Positions 10,301-22,300 of a stretch of 64,000 bases of DNA are shown in pieces. How positions within the stretch are numbered: the stretch's first letter is position 1; the number at the start of each line of letters is the position of its first letter. Below the pieces are notes generated by a model. That model saw nothing but the letters and a program-made list of their open reading frames with translations, did not search any database and was not told the origin of the DNA. The stretch is from Thereva unica (Eukaryota > Arthropoda > Insecta > Diptera > Therevidae), in the NCBI GenBank assembly GCA_949987705.1, contig OX465283.1, positions 89,285,313 to 89,349,312 on the forward strand, read 5' to 3'. A program made the position numbers and the translations under genes.

Positions 10301-13300
10301 CCCCGAGCAGCTGGAATATACACGAGAACGTGCCCTCTGAAAGCTATCTGAGTACCTTAGACACAATGGTTCTAAACTTCAGCAGTAATGTGAAATTGCT
10401 CCTGGACAAATATGCTCCTCTGAAAATAAAGCGTATTAATATAAAATATCCTGAATGGTTCTCAACCGGTATACAATATGCGCTAGCTGAACGCGATTTC
10501 TTGCATGCCATGTACAAACGAACCAAATCAGAAGTAAGTCTTGCTCGCTTTAAAAAAGCTAGGAACTTAGTGAATAAGAAAATCAAAGATGCGAAACGGC
10601 GTTATTATGAAAATAAACTCAACCCAAAGGTAGCTCCAAAAAAGCTGTGGAATACTCTGAGCAACCTAGGTGTGCATAAAGATGCCAGTATCTCCTGCAG
10701 CTATGATGTTGACGACATGAATGGTTACTTTGCATCTATTTCAAACGTTGATGAAACAGACTCACCAAATTTAGATGCAATATTCTCTGCTAAGTGTGAT
10801 CTCGATAGTGACTTCAGTTTTAGCTGTATTGATGTTATAGATCTTGCTAGGGTGATACTATCCATTCGCTCGAATGCTGTTGGTCCTGATGAAGTTGCTC
10901 CACAATTCATAAAACTAATCCTCCCTTATGTCGCTTACCCTATAACTGCTATCTTCAACCACTGTCTCACTTTCAGTGTCTTTCCCACAGCGTGGAAAGA
11001 AGCGCTAGTCATCCCTATTGCCAAGATCGCCACTCCAAAATCTGTCGGGGACTTCAGGCCAATAAGTCTTCTTTGCTTTCTGGCCAAAGCGCTCGAGAAA
11101 ATAATGGACTCCCAAATTAGACTCCATCTAACCCAAAACAATCTTTTAAGTCCGTACCAATCAGGTTTTCGTCCTGCACACAGCTGTGACACTGCGCTGT
11201 TAAAGATTACTTCTGACTTTCGCCTTGCGATGGATAAGGACAATTTTGTAGCTCTTGCGCTCCTGGATTTTTCCAAGGCCTTTGATAGCGTCGATCATGA
11301 CTTGCTGTTGAGAAAATTAGCGTACTACTTTAATTTCAGCAAACCAACGCTAAAATTAATGTATGCGTTCTTAAAATCACGCTCCTAGAGAGTTAAAATC
11401 GGGGACTGCTGCTCAAAGCATGCTTCCTTAAAATCTGGCGTTCTCCAAGGATCCATCCTTGGCCCCTTACTATTCAGCCTATTTATAAATGACCTCCGCA
11501 CTGTAGTTAAGCACTGTCTGATTCACTTATACGCAGATGACGCACAGATTTACTTAAATCGACCGTTAGGACTTATCGAAGATTGTATATGGAGACTTAA
11601 CGATGACTTAATGCGTGTTCTGAACTGGGCTCTTGAAAACAAATTGAAACTTAACCCTAAAAAATCTCAGGCCTTAGTAATATACAGAAACCCGCTGGAT
11701 TTATATTATTTTCCTGGGGGTTTCTTAGGAAATAGTCCTATACCGTATGTTCAGCGCGCGCGAAACTTAGGGGTCATTTTGAATTCAACAATGAGCTGCT
11801 GTGACCATGTTAACGCCAAACTGAGAACTATCTACGCCAGTATCCGTAGACTCTGGTTATTCGCTGATATCTTGCCGACTAGCTTGCGATGTAATCTAAT
11901 TAAAATTTTGCTGTTGCCCCACTTTACTCACGGTTCAATCATTTTTCCTAAATTGGATTGCCTGTGTGGCAAAAAGCTTGAGATCGGGTACAATGATTGC
12001 ATTCGATTTGCCTATAAGCTAAGACGATTTGATCACATCGCTCAATATCGTTTTAGTATCTTGAATTGCTCTTTAACAAATCATCTAGTTAAGAATAACC
12101 TACTTTTTTTTATAAAGTTCTTAATAGCGGCGAGCCTGCCTACCTCAGAGAATTCATTAAGCTACTCCGAAGTACAAGACATAAAATGATAGCACTTCCG
12201 AAATTCAACTTCAAAGTTCTCGAAAGTTCTTACTTCGTTCATATTGGGAGAATATGGAATTCCTTGCCCCAAATAATCCAATCAGCTGCTTCCGCTAACA
12301 GATTCAGAAAATTTATTACTACTCACTTCTCCGAAGTCTAGCATCTGCCCACTTATCCACACACCACATGCCTTTGTTTTGCTTTTTTATATAATTTTTA
12401 TCATTTTAATTAGTTTCTTACATTATTCTTCTTCTTTCTGTTTTTCCGTTTTCTTTTCTTTTTCTAATTTTTTTATTTATTTTATTTATTTTTTCTAATT
12501 TTTTATTCATTTCTTATGTGCTTTATTGTAATGTAGTCTCCAGTAATTTTTAGCTTCATTATTAACACTTTTTGATTTTGTATTCATGCCTATAGTAGAA
12601 TAGTGTACTATTTGTAAGACTCTGTCTTTGTACATAAATTGTCCATAAATAAATATCAATATCAATATAAGTATTTCCTCCTCTGGAAACAGTAATCATG
12701 CAATGTACAAATTTTCTTATATAAAATATAGATTGAAATTTATCATACTACTGTAAAGAGTAAAGCCCTGGCCAAGATACGAGCGGCAGAGTGGCAAATA
12801 CTAAAGTGCCGCTGGCCGCTCTTATCGTGGCCGATATCTTTATCTTTTGTTTTTCTAGTGGGGTGGCAGGCGGTATCTACTGAATAGACGCTGATAACTT
12901 TGTAGCTTCCATTATATTTTTTATGATTCTCTATTTTCGAGTACGTATTGCCAAGGGTTGTTTTTGCTAGGAGAATGTGATGATGCTAAGCGGGGTGTAG
13001 GGGGTGTATGCGACGTAAGCAGGATTTTATAATTACTATCTTTTTTTAGTTTTTACGCCAAAATTATGCATTTGCATGAAAAATTAAGGGGGGGGGGTTC
13101 TTATCTAGTGCGCCAAAAAGTAGGTAAAGTTTGTGATTTTTTTGAAGGAAAATGACAAGACATAGCGAAATGATATTTGGCAGTATCTTTTATTGTATAT
13201 TGCATTAATCTGTACGTAAAAATTTTTTTAATGCAATGATGACATTATTGTAAACTATAATAAATTTGTCTCAGAAAGAGTGAACGACTTTCAAAAAAAA

Positions 13301-16300
13301 TTTAAATTCGACGGAATGGCGCGATTTTGAAATTTGAGTGTCGTCTGTTTTTTTTTATAGTTTATGACTTACAAAAAGGAATTAATGTTACAATTTTCAA
13401 AATGTACTCCACTCTTTCTATGACGAAAATTGTTTACTTTAATATGCACGAAACTAGAAGTTGATTCTTGAATGGTTGAACCGTTTTTGAGTTATCTTGT
13501 ACACAAATTTGTAAATCTTGAAGAAAAAGTTTCGAGATAATCGTGTTTGAAGTAGAGTTGAGCCGGACTTACAAGAGGCAGTTCAACGATAACGATAATA
13601 AATTGTACTGAAGCCTCAACTTTATTAAATGTCCCGGTTCAAAAATAATGTACTACTGGGATATGAGCGTGTATCGTGCGATTGTAAATTACGAAGTAAA
13701 GAGACATTTCTTACTTCTTTTGCGGCAGTAAAATATCCAATTCGAATTGCGGCGAGGTGAGATTGTAAACACGAACTGCAGAGACATTTTCTTATTGCTT
13801 TTGCCGCAGTAAAATAAAATATAAAAATGAGTGAAATTTTATACTAAAGAGACAATTCTTACATTTTTTGAGGGAGTGAAGTTTTGTACTCGAAAGATAA
13901 TTCTTACATTTTTCGAGGGAGGTAAATTTTGTATTGCAGATATAATTCTTACATTTTTCTAGGGAGGTCAATTTTGTACTGAAGAGATAGTTCTTACATT
14001 TTTCGAGGGAGTTAAATTTTATACTGAAGAGACAATTCTTACATTTTTCGAGGGGGTTAATTTTGTACTGAAGAGACAATTCTTACATTTTTCGAGGGAG
14101 GTAAATTTTATATTGAAGAGATAATTCTTCCATTTTTCGAGGGAGGTAAATTTTGTTTTGATTAGACAATTCTTACATTTTTTGAGGGAGTGAAGTTGGA
14201 GAGATATTTCTTACATTTTTCGAGGGAGGTAAATTGTTATTTTTATTTTTAAATCTCTATCTATAAAAAATAAAATATTTCCGAGTTATTTTCAATTTTA
14301 GGGAGTTTAATTTTAAATCTGTAAATACATATGTGTTTCCTTATACAGTTAACAAAAATTTTAAAGAATATTTTTATAATTAACATTCATAGGCACGATA
14401 ATTAATATTCCCATTCATTCATTCATCATTTATAGTATCCCCTTTTTCGCAAACGCAATAGATCTACCCGCATCGCAACATTTGAGCCATTTACTACGTG
14501 CCGTGCTAGCAATACAATGGCACCTCGCCTCATTTGAAGTGAGACATTGTACTGGTTCAAAAGAAAAAAGTGTCCTACCCAACCCTAGTTTGAAGTTTAA
14601 GTAAAGCTAAGAGCGCCCCAGTGATCATGACACCGAAACTATTTTGAAAAAATGTAACAATTCATGATTTTCGATTCGATTTTTTTCACCTTTTCAAGTT
14701 TAAAATTTTTTTTGCACACCATCATAAAGTTCCAAAAAAATTTTGAGAGTGGAAACAATTCCCTATGATTTCCTTAGCCTTCAATACTTTTGCTTTTATC
14801 GTTCGCCTTGCGCATTGCTTCCCTTATGCTGAACCTAACGAACCGCCACTGCTGCGCACAGGACTTAAGGACAGCAGGAGGAATACCGTCGGGGCCAGAA
14901 GCACTGGTAATTGAGAGAGGTGAAAAATGAGCCACTTGGTTAGAAATTATGTGACGAAAATTATTGTCATTAGGCTGAAAGTCAGAAGGTGAGAAAGATT
15001 GGACCCTGTGTTGAAAGTCGTATTTGCTGTCATAAGAAGTGATGTGCTGATAGTCGATTCTTGTCGTGTAAAATGTGCTGACATAAACGACAGCTTATTT
15101 GGTGTGCTGAAAGTCGTTTTTATCGTAGTTTTGTTGTCATTTTTGGGCGGGCTTTTTGAGTTAGTGACAAAGTAGGAAAATTTGAAAGAAAATACTTTAC
15201 TATTTGTTATTTTGGAGTGTTCCTAAAGATATGCTGACAAATTACACACATGTTTGGGAAGAAATAATAACATGAAATATTTAATTCGCGTTTGCTATCT
15301 TCATTTTCCAAACTATTAAACCTCAACTCAGCAGAATTTAACATCTTTAATTTCAAATCGTTTATAATTTATTAAAATTTCCACGAAACACAAACTAAAA
15401 AATGTTTATTCTTCAAACTAAAAATGTTTATTCCTCACGAAACACAAAAATTTGGCACATACACTCTCTGACCCCTGTGCTGACAGTCGTAATTTTACTG
15501 AAACGACAATTACTTCAACTCACTGACATATAGTAATGGACTGCTAAATGAGCAAAATCCCATACAAAAAAATGGCACCAAAAACTATTCCTGCCTCACT
15601 CCCACGTTAAATCCCAATGAACTGTAATCGTCAGCGCATGTCAGCGATATAAACATAATTAGAAAAAATAGACAGGTATAGTTTTCGTTCTTCTGTCTCA
15701 CTCTTGAGCTATTTTGAAAAGTTCGTTAAACATGGGAAATAACCGTCACGGTTTTGGAATAAATACATTTATTTAATGAAAAAACTGCTAATAAATAAAA
15801 ATGAGTGATGGAAATTTATTTCCGTTAATGATAACAAACATCTTATCACTTATTTTCTCCTAAATTCGAAGAAACATTTTTTGTTTGCATAAAAAAGGTT
15901 TTCTATTTCTGGAGAAAAATGGTGCCATTCAGCATCGTCAATCAGCAGTCCATTACTATATGTCAGTGCTTCAACTCAAACGACTTGTCACGCCATCCGA
16001 CTCTCAGCATACCAACTAAAAAAGGAGACGACAACGACATATACATACATGCGACTGACATATGACTCGACTTTCAGCACAGGGGCCATTAATGAAAGAA
16101 TGACGCAAACATGTTGCAAATCGCATGCGACTCAGAGCTAGACCAGTTCGTGTGCTGCATAGTATTAGGGTAGTTATCAACTTTTTTCTTAGAGATGACA
16201 AATATAAAGAAGTTCCTAGGATCCGTAAACACTTTATCACTCATACTGCTAATATATTCTCTATACAGAGCAAAAGAGAGTGACTGAAATCGGTTATAGA

Positions 16301-19300
16301 AATTAATAAATTTTCTTTAAATAGGTTTTCCAGAGTCTATTCTTCTGATTTTTCAAATGCTTGAGTTCATTATTGAACCAAGGTGGAGAAAAACTGGGCA
16401 ATTTTTGACGGTTATAAGGACGCAAGTCATAAAACCGTGCCACATCATCATCCAACTCATTTGCGGAAAGTAAGTTGTTGAAATCTATCGAGGCAAGTTT
16501 AGATGACAGCTCACTAAAGTTAGCCCTTTTAAAGTATGGAATGGGTTCCACCTCCGGACATGGGGTATTCTCTATTCCCTCCATTTCTATTGTAATTATA
16601 TAATTGGAGTGTCTGTCTGTGATTTCAAAATAATTCTGTTGTTCTAAGTTCATATGATTATTTACATGATATTAAAACAAAGTCAACTGTTTTTAAAAAT
16701 TTTATCTGTGGGTTTGTCTAAATGTCTGTATGTCTGTCTGTTTGGCCGCATCAATCTCGGAAACGGGTGATCCGATTGGGATAGGACTTTATTTAGAAGA
16801 TTCAGTATGGGCCTTTTAGAAAACGTCAATGACAGGTTTTCAACTCAGATCAAGAGTTCGAACACTTATTGACGTAAAAGTCTAGATTTCGAATACTTGC
16901 CGACGTCGCATTTGATCGAATTATTTTGCACAAAAATGCATGCTGGAAATACCAAATGCAATGTGAAAAAATAAACAACAAGATAATGAAGATGGCAATG
17001 AATGCACAAGAAAGGTAAGAAAATTTAAGTTTCTATTATAAATTTATTTGAATTTTCTAATAAGTTGATTTATTACTTATTCGCTTTGGTGTTCGTCATC
17101 TCCATATGCGAAACAGGCTTGCATACGCGCTTCTTGCTTTATTTATTCAGGAGCTGACGTCTTCTGCTGAACCGCCATTTTCGGTAATAAGACTATCGAG
17201 TTAACAGAATTAATCTACCAATTCCACTTGACCGCGGCGCGGTTTTATCCGCATTTCTTTAGTTTAGTTTTACTTAAGCCTACTGAACTACTTTCTGTTG
17301 CTCAATTGTTTATCATATTTTTGAGCTCCTGAATAGGAAAAACCCCTTTTCAGGCATCTGACGCCTTCATCTCATAAAAGAAAAGTTTTTTGAGATGTCT
17401 GGGCAAAAAGTTGTGAAACTTGGTTCAATTTTCAACTGCAAATCGTTTCTTTCCAAAACTGGAATTTACGAAAAATGAATATGGCGGCAACTTGTCTGAG
17501 GAAAACTTGCACCACCATTTACATTACATTTCGCCTGGTCCTAAGTTTTCCTGGTACCAAAGTTTTCCTGGACTTGGAAGCATATTTTATTCATACTCAT
17601 TCCCAAGTGCCTCCTCCTACCAGTCCCTTCGGTTTTCGGCCTATCAGTATTCTTCCATTTCTGGCAAAGGTCCTTGGAAAGCTGGTGACGACTCAAATAA
17701 TTGCGTTTTGTGAGCTCTCTTTTATAAATATATGACAATCTGGCTTTCAGAAAAATCACAACCTTCAATCACGCCCTGCTTTTGCCAAAACACATTTTTC
17801 ACAAGCACATTTTTCGCAAGTTTCTTATCTAACCGCTCTCAAAAGGGCAAACTAGGTAGCTAAAGTTCCTCAAGTGCCCTACTCCATGGTGGCGTCCGCC
17901 AAGGCTCCATTCTTTTATTCAGCATTTTTATTAATGTTATTATAAGATTCATATGTATGCAGACGATGTGCAGCTTTATTTCCCTGCGCCAAGATATAAA
18001 AAACATATATCGACATTAAATTTACTGGTCGACATTAAATTTACTGCAGCTAAATCCTTCAAAATTCCAGTGTATTGTTCTCTCTCTCTGCTACTCTTCA
18101 TGTTGAGATTTCTGGTATTGCGTTTAACTCGCTTCCTTTTGCGTTAATAAAGCAACAGATCTTAGGGTGGTAATAGCAGCATGACAAAAACCTACAGGCT
18201 CTGTTTCACGAGCGCAAACCTGCAAGCCTCAAGCAGATTGGGCAGCTTTCGCAATTCCTCGCAAATAATAATTTAATAATTCCGCATTTCCGCACGTTAC
18301 TTTGTCATCGTTCTTTCTTTGTCTTCGCAGCACAGGTTTGGAACTCTCTTCCTAAATTATATTAAATTAAATTTGAATCACCCAATATATCACCTCGGCC
18401 CGCGGGATCATAATGCATTTTTAAAGCGATACCCGGTGCCCGCGATACCCTTTGGGTTGATATTCTAGAACTAACGGCAGAATCTTCTCCCCAATATCCT
18501 TGGCACAACATTGTTAAACAAGCATCCCAACGCCTCGGGCTTCTAAAACATGCAAATCTCTTTTTCAGTAGTTGCCCAAGCTATAATCTATAGGTTCTAA
18601 ATTCTCAAACTTTTGGTGATCGCATCACTTGCTCTTCAGTTGACTCATTAGGTCAAAAGCAGGGATGTAGCGGCTTTGGCAAATGTTAGTGGGTATGTTT
18701 TTCCGAGCTGATATAATATCCAAGAGTTCAAATGCAAGGGCCCTCCTTCTCATGCATTTTTTAGCGTTTTAGCGTCAAGTATCAGTTTTTTTTGTAATGA
18801 AACAGAAACAGTATCGTCTAAGGTCATAATAAACTAACTGCACCAACAAAGTTCCTTACAGGGAATTATTTTACTAATCGTTAACAATGATTAAGTATAC
18901 AAACATATTTTTTTAGTTAAAGCTTCTCACATAATTTTTTATACATAGATTTGAAAGGAATACACTCACCAAAAAATATTTGAGCACTTACCCATATTTA
19001 GCAAAATTTGTCCACATTTTAACCATTCGCTTTTTAACTAAAATTTCCGGAGCCATAGGATCCAAACTTAAATTGAAGAAACCGAAATGAAAAATATAGC
19101 CTAATTCATCGCCGTGACAAACTCCTGGTCTTGCTATGCCCAACATTCGTTTATAAAGCCCAAGTGAACCATCGAAAGCAAATCGATATAGATACACTGG
19201 CGATTTGCTAAAATGTGCGTGCATTCTAGCAGTTTTTGTGATTCCACGTAAAAACATAACATCCGTAAATAGCTGAAAATAATAAATATTGCAATCTTGC

Positions 19301-22300
19301 TTGAATATATTAATGAAGCTATAAATATACATAAATCATCTCCTCAATTGTATCCCTGCTAACTGATCTAGCTCCAAGGTAAAATTCTCTCATTTTGCTC
19401 GCGATCTTTTCCGCTTCTCTTGAAAATGTTTCACCAAATATAGATAAATCCGAAGGCACTAACCTTACGAAATCCTGGTTAATTATCGATAAAAGTAGTG
19501 GATTTTTGCGAAGTCCTGAAAAATTTTAAGTTTAGTTATTGTTAAGGATTGTATAATTTAAAAATACTTCTTATGAATAGCATCGCTTCATGGCTGTTAT
19601 ATCCAGTAATATAAGGCACTTTGTGAAATTTCCCTGCTTTGTATAAAACATTTGGGTCTTCTGTTATGAAGGGCTCTTCGAAGTACAAGTTAGTTCCATT
19701 GATTGCATTACTTTCGTCCCATTTCCCCTCTATAGTTGGAACAAATGGAAGTCCGATATTTTTTCTTAAATCCTCTGCAGTGATCGTTTTTGGTGCAAAT
19801 TCAATTAATTTTGAGGCTGGCACTTTTCGTAAGAACTCAAGCAGCTCTTCTGTGCTATTTGTGTTTACACCCATCAATCGACCCAAATGAAATGCTCGAT
19901 CTCTAGGATTCTGGGCTAACGCCCATGGATTAAGAGCTGAGCCGCTTTCTGATATGCCTCTGTGGAACAGCTCTTTAGACATTGGAGACAACATATGATA
20001 TTGCACCGAAGATCCGCCGGCAGACTCTCCAAATATTGTTACTTTTTTGGGATCACCACCAAATGATGCAATATTGTCTCTTACCCATTTTAGGGCTAAC
20101 ACTTGATCCTTAAGAACATAAAAATATTAGTTAACGTTTTCATAAAATGGCACCTTTGAAACTTTATTATTTCTAGGTGGGCCACAAATATATTTTAAGA
20201 ATTTTTAATTTCCTTTGATGATTCCAAAGATTTTGTTTACATAATATATTATTAAAATATTCCAAGTTAAATTATATTTTTTATTTGCTACATGACAATT
20301 TGTATATTGATAGAATAGGTTTTGGTAACAAGAGTAATTTTGGTACGAAATAAAAAAATTCTTTAGGGTTTTTAAAAAACAAAAAATAATAGGACATTCC
20401 ATATTTCTATAGTGCTATTATTAATTAAATTTCAATAATGCAATATGCAATGCAATCGTTTTTAATCCAAAACGAACGTGAACTTCTAAGTTGAAGGAAG
20501 GTTTTTTTTCGATAAGGATATTAAAGGGGTTTCACGGGCTAATCTCGTTCTAAATCCAATGTGTTGGACTCTACAAGATCACCCGGAACGTTTTGACGAG
20601 TAGACTATGATAACAAATTTGTATCTAAATCATCTATATAAGACATGTAACGCGTATCTTAAATCGTCTAATTTGTGGAGCAACCTTAAAACGCTTAAAC
20701 TGACTTAAAAAATGCAAGTTAAGTGTTTCGAAGCAATTGTTGGATATTGGAAATGATCGAGATACTTCAACCAGACTCATTACATTGCCTGAAGATTTTT
20801 ACAATTTAACCACTTTTCTCAAAACTTTTAGTCCATTCAAAACGCGCGTTATGGTGTTCCAAAATGACACCGTTAAGAAAATCGAACCCTAAACGTTTTT
20901 GGGGTCGCTGATCACGAAAATCGAGGTCCCGCGGTCTCAAAATTAGGGCGTCAGCCCTAAAAATACAAAAAAACCCATTTTTAGGGGGTTTTCGCGATTA
21001 TTTCAATAATAATGAAAACTAATGCGATAAAATGCAGTTTTTTTAATATTTATGTGCGAAGGGGGTTGATTTATACTAAATTTAGGCGAGCCTAATGGTA
21101 AGGGGTACCCCTAAAGGGTTGAAGTACCCCTAAATTTGCGAAAATGGCAAAAATTGTAAAAAAAATTTTTTTTTCAAGTTTTTGCTTCAAATTCGATTGT
21201 GGGCGTACTGTCAGGCAAAACTAAATTATTTTCAACTCTTAAGGGGTTAAAACTACCCCTACAATATAGTTAATTGAAAATTAGGGCGGGAGGGTGTTCC
21301 AAAATAACACCATTAAGAAAATCGAACCCTAAAGGTTTTTGGGGTGACGCCCTAAGTTTGGGACCGCGGGACCTCGATTTTCGTAATCAGCGACCCCAAA
21401 AACGTTTAGGGTTCGATTTTCTTAACGGTGTTATTTTGGAACACCCCCCCCCCGCGTTTTGAATGGACTATTTATGCAAAGCTACAAACACTACGTTTGG
21501 CTGAGCGAACGTGCCATATTGGCGAACTGGTCAATTATCCTACTGAATTTTTGAATTCTCTAGAACTGCCTGGTTTACCACCGCAAAATCTTCAGTTGAA
21601 AGTCGGTTCCATAATTTTCATGAAAGCATTAGCTTTGTTTTTATACGCAAAAGACGACAAAACGAAAAGCATTATTTATCGTAAAGGCCAATGACAGCAC
21701 CGCATGAGCCGCGAAATAAAAATGAAAGCATTTAATTTTTTTTTGCTGGAATGATATCGATGGGTCTTACGAAAAAGATATTGTTTCAAAATGTGGTGAA
21801 AAAGATATTGTTTCAATTTATTGCTGAAAAAGATATTGTTTCGGTTTCTCGCTGAAAAAGATATTGTTTCGGTTTCTCGCTGAAGAAGATATTGTTTCGG
21901 TTTCTCGGTGAAGAACATATTGTTTCGTTTTCTGGCTGCAAAACATATCAGCCAGAAAACGAAATAATATGTTCTTCACCGAGAAACCGAAACAATATCT
22001 TTTTCAGCGAGAAACCGAAACAATATCTTTTTCAGCAATAAATTGAAACAATATCTTTTTCACCAACATTTTGAAACAATATCTTTTTCGTAAGACCCAT
22101 CGATATCATCAAAACTTTTTTGATATGAGCACCGGTATAAAATTTTCGAGCACCGCACTCTCGTTCGAGAATCGATGCGATGCTCTCATTGGACAGTGAT
22201 CCATACATCTACTGAGTTTTTGATAAGACAAGCCCTTTTTTTGAGTGCCAGCTCCCGCTGCGGTGCTCCTATTGGACTTCGGCCCTTAATGCATTGCAAT

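Larger units (their letters stand above)
8905..12664 (+). mobile_element. Jockey/L2-like LINE nested in the hAT-like element
   Basis: A remnant ORF1 and a long ORF2 lie in order on the plus strand, followed by an AT-rich 3' UTR and a short hexamer-like tail (ATCAAT repeats, about 12646-12664). A stop in ORF2 at 11386-11388, a frameshift near 12140 and loss of the endonuclease N-terminus make it inactive. It is younger than the hAT-like element that it sits in. Confidence 0.82.
8789..14851. mobile_element. 6.06-kb hAT-like element with perfect 8-bp target duplication
   Basis: The left end CAGTGGCGGTTC (8789-8800) and right end GAACCGCCACTG (14840-14851) are perfect 12-bp inverted repeats. The 8-bp flanks CTGCGCAC at 8781-8788 and 14852-14859 are identical. 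An 8-bp duplication with CAG...CTG ends is characteristic of the hAT superfamily. The insertion interrupts an RT reading frame that is restored on its removal. No hAT transposase is visible, and the interior holds another LINE (8905-12664) and a minisatellite, so it is non-autonomous. Confidence 0.85.
7431..16653 (-). mobile_element. Jockey-like LINE in esterase intron 7, split by two DNA transposons
   Basis: Three separated pieces read in order on the minus strand as one ORF2: 16653-16085 (linker, with [20 protein letters not shown]), 15003-14852 ([17 protein letters not shown], the first RT motif) and 8788-7431 (rest of RT and C-terminal domain). Removing the hAT-like element at 8789-14851 together with one copy of its 8-bp duplication joins SCAQ directly to [11 protein letters not shown] in frame. 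Internal stops and frameshifts follow the join, so the copy is dead. The 5' end is lost at about 16654, where another repeat begins. Confidence 0.82.

Noticed and set aside
13792..14079. 95-codon minus frame made of a repeating SLEKCKN unit, or a CRISPR-like array
   Set aside because: It is a tandem minisatellite with a period divisible by three. There are no unique spacers and the context is an insect transposon, so it is neither a protein nor a CRISPR array.
20880..21300. Telomere-like CCCTAAA/TTAGGG words as an interstitial telomere
   Set aside because: The words are scattered, not in tandem, and sit inside a foldback element.
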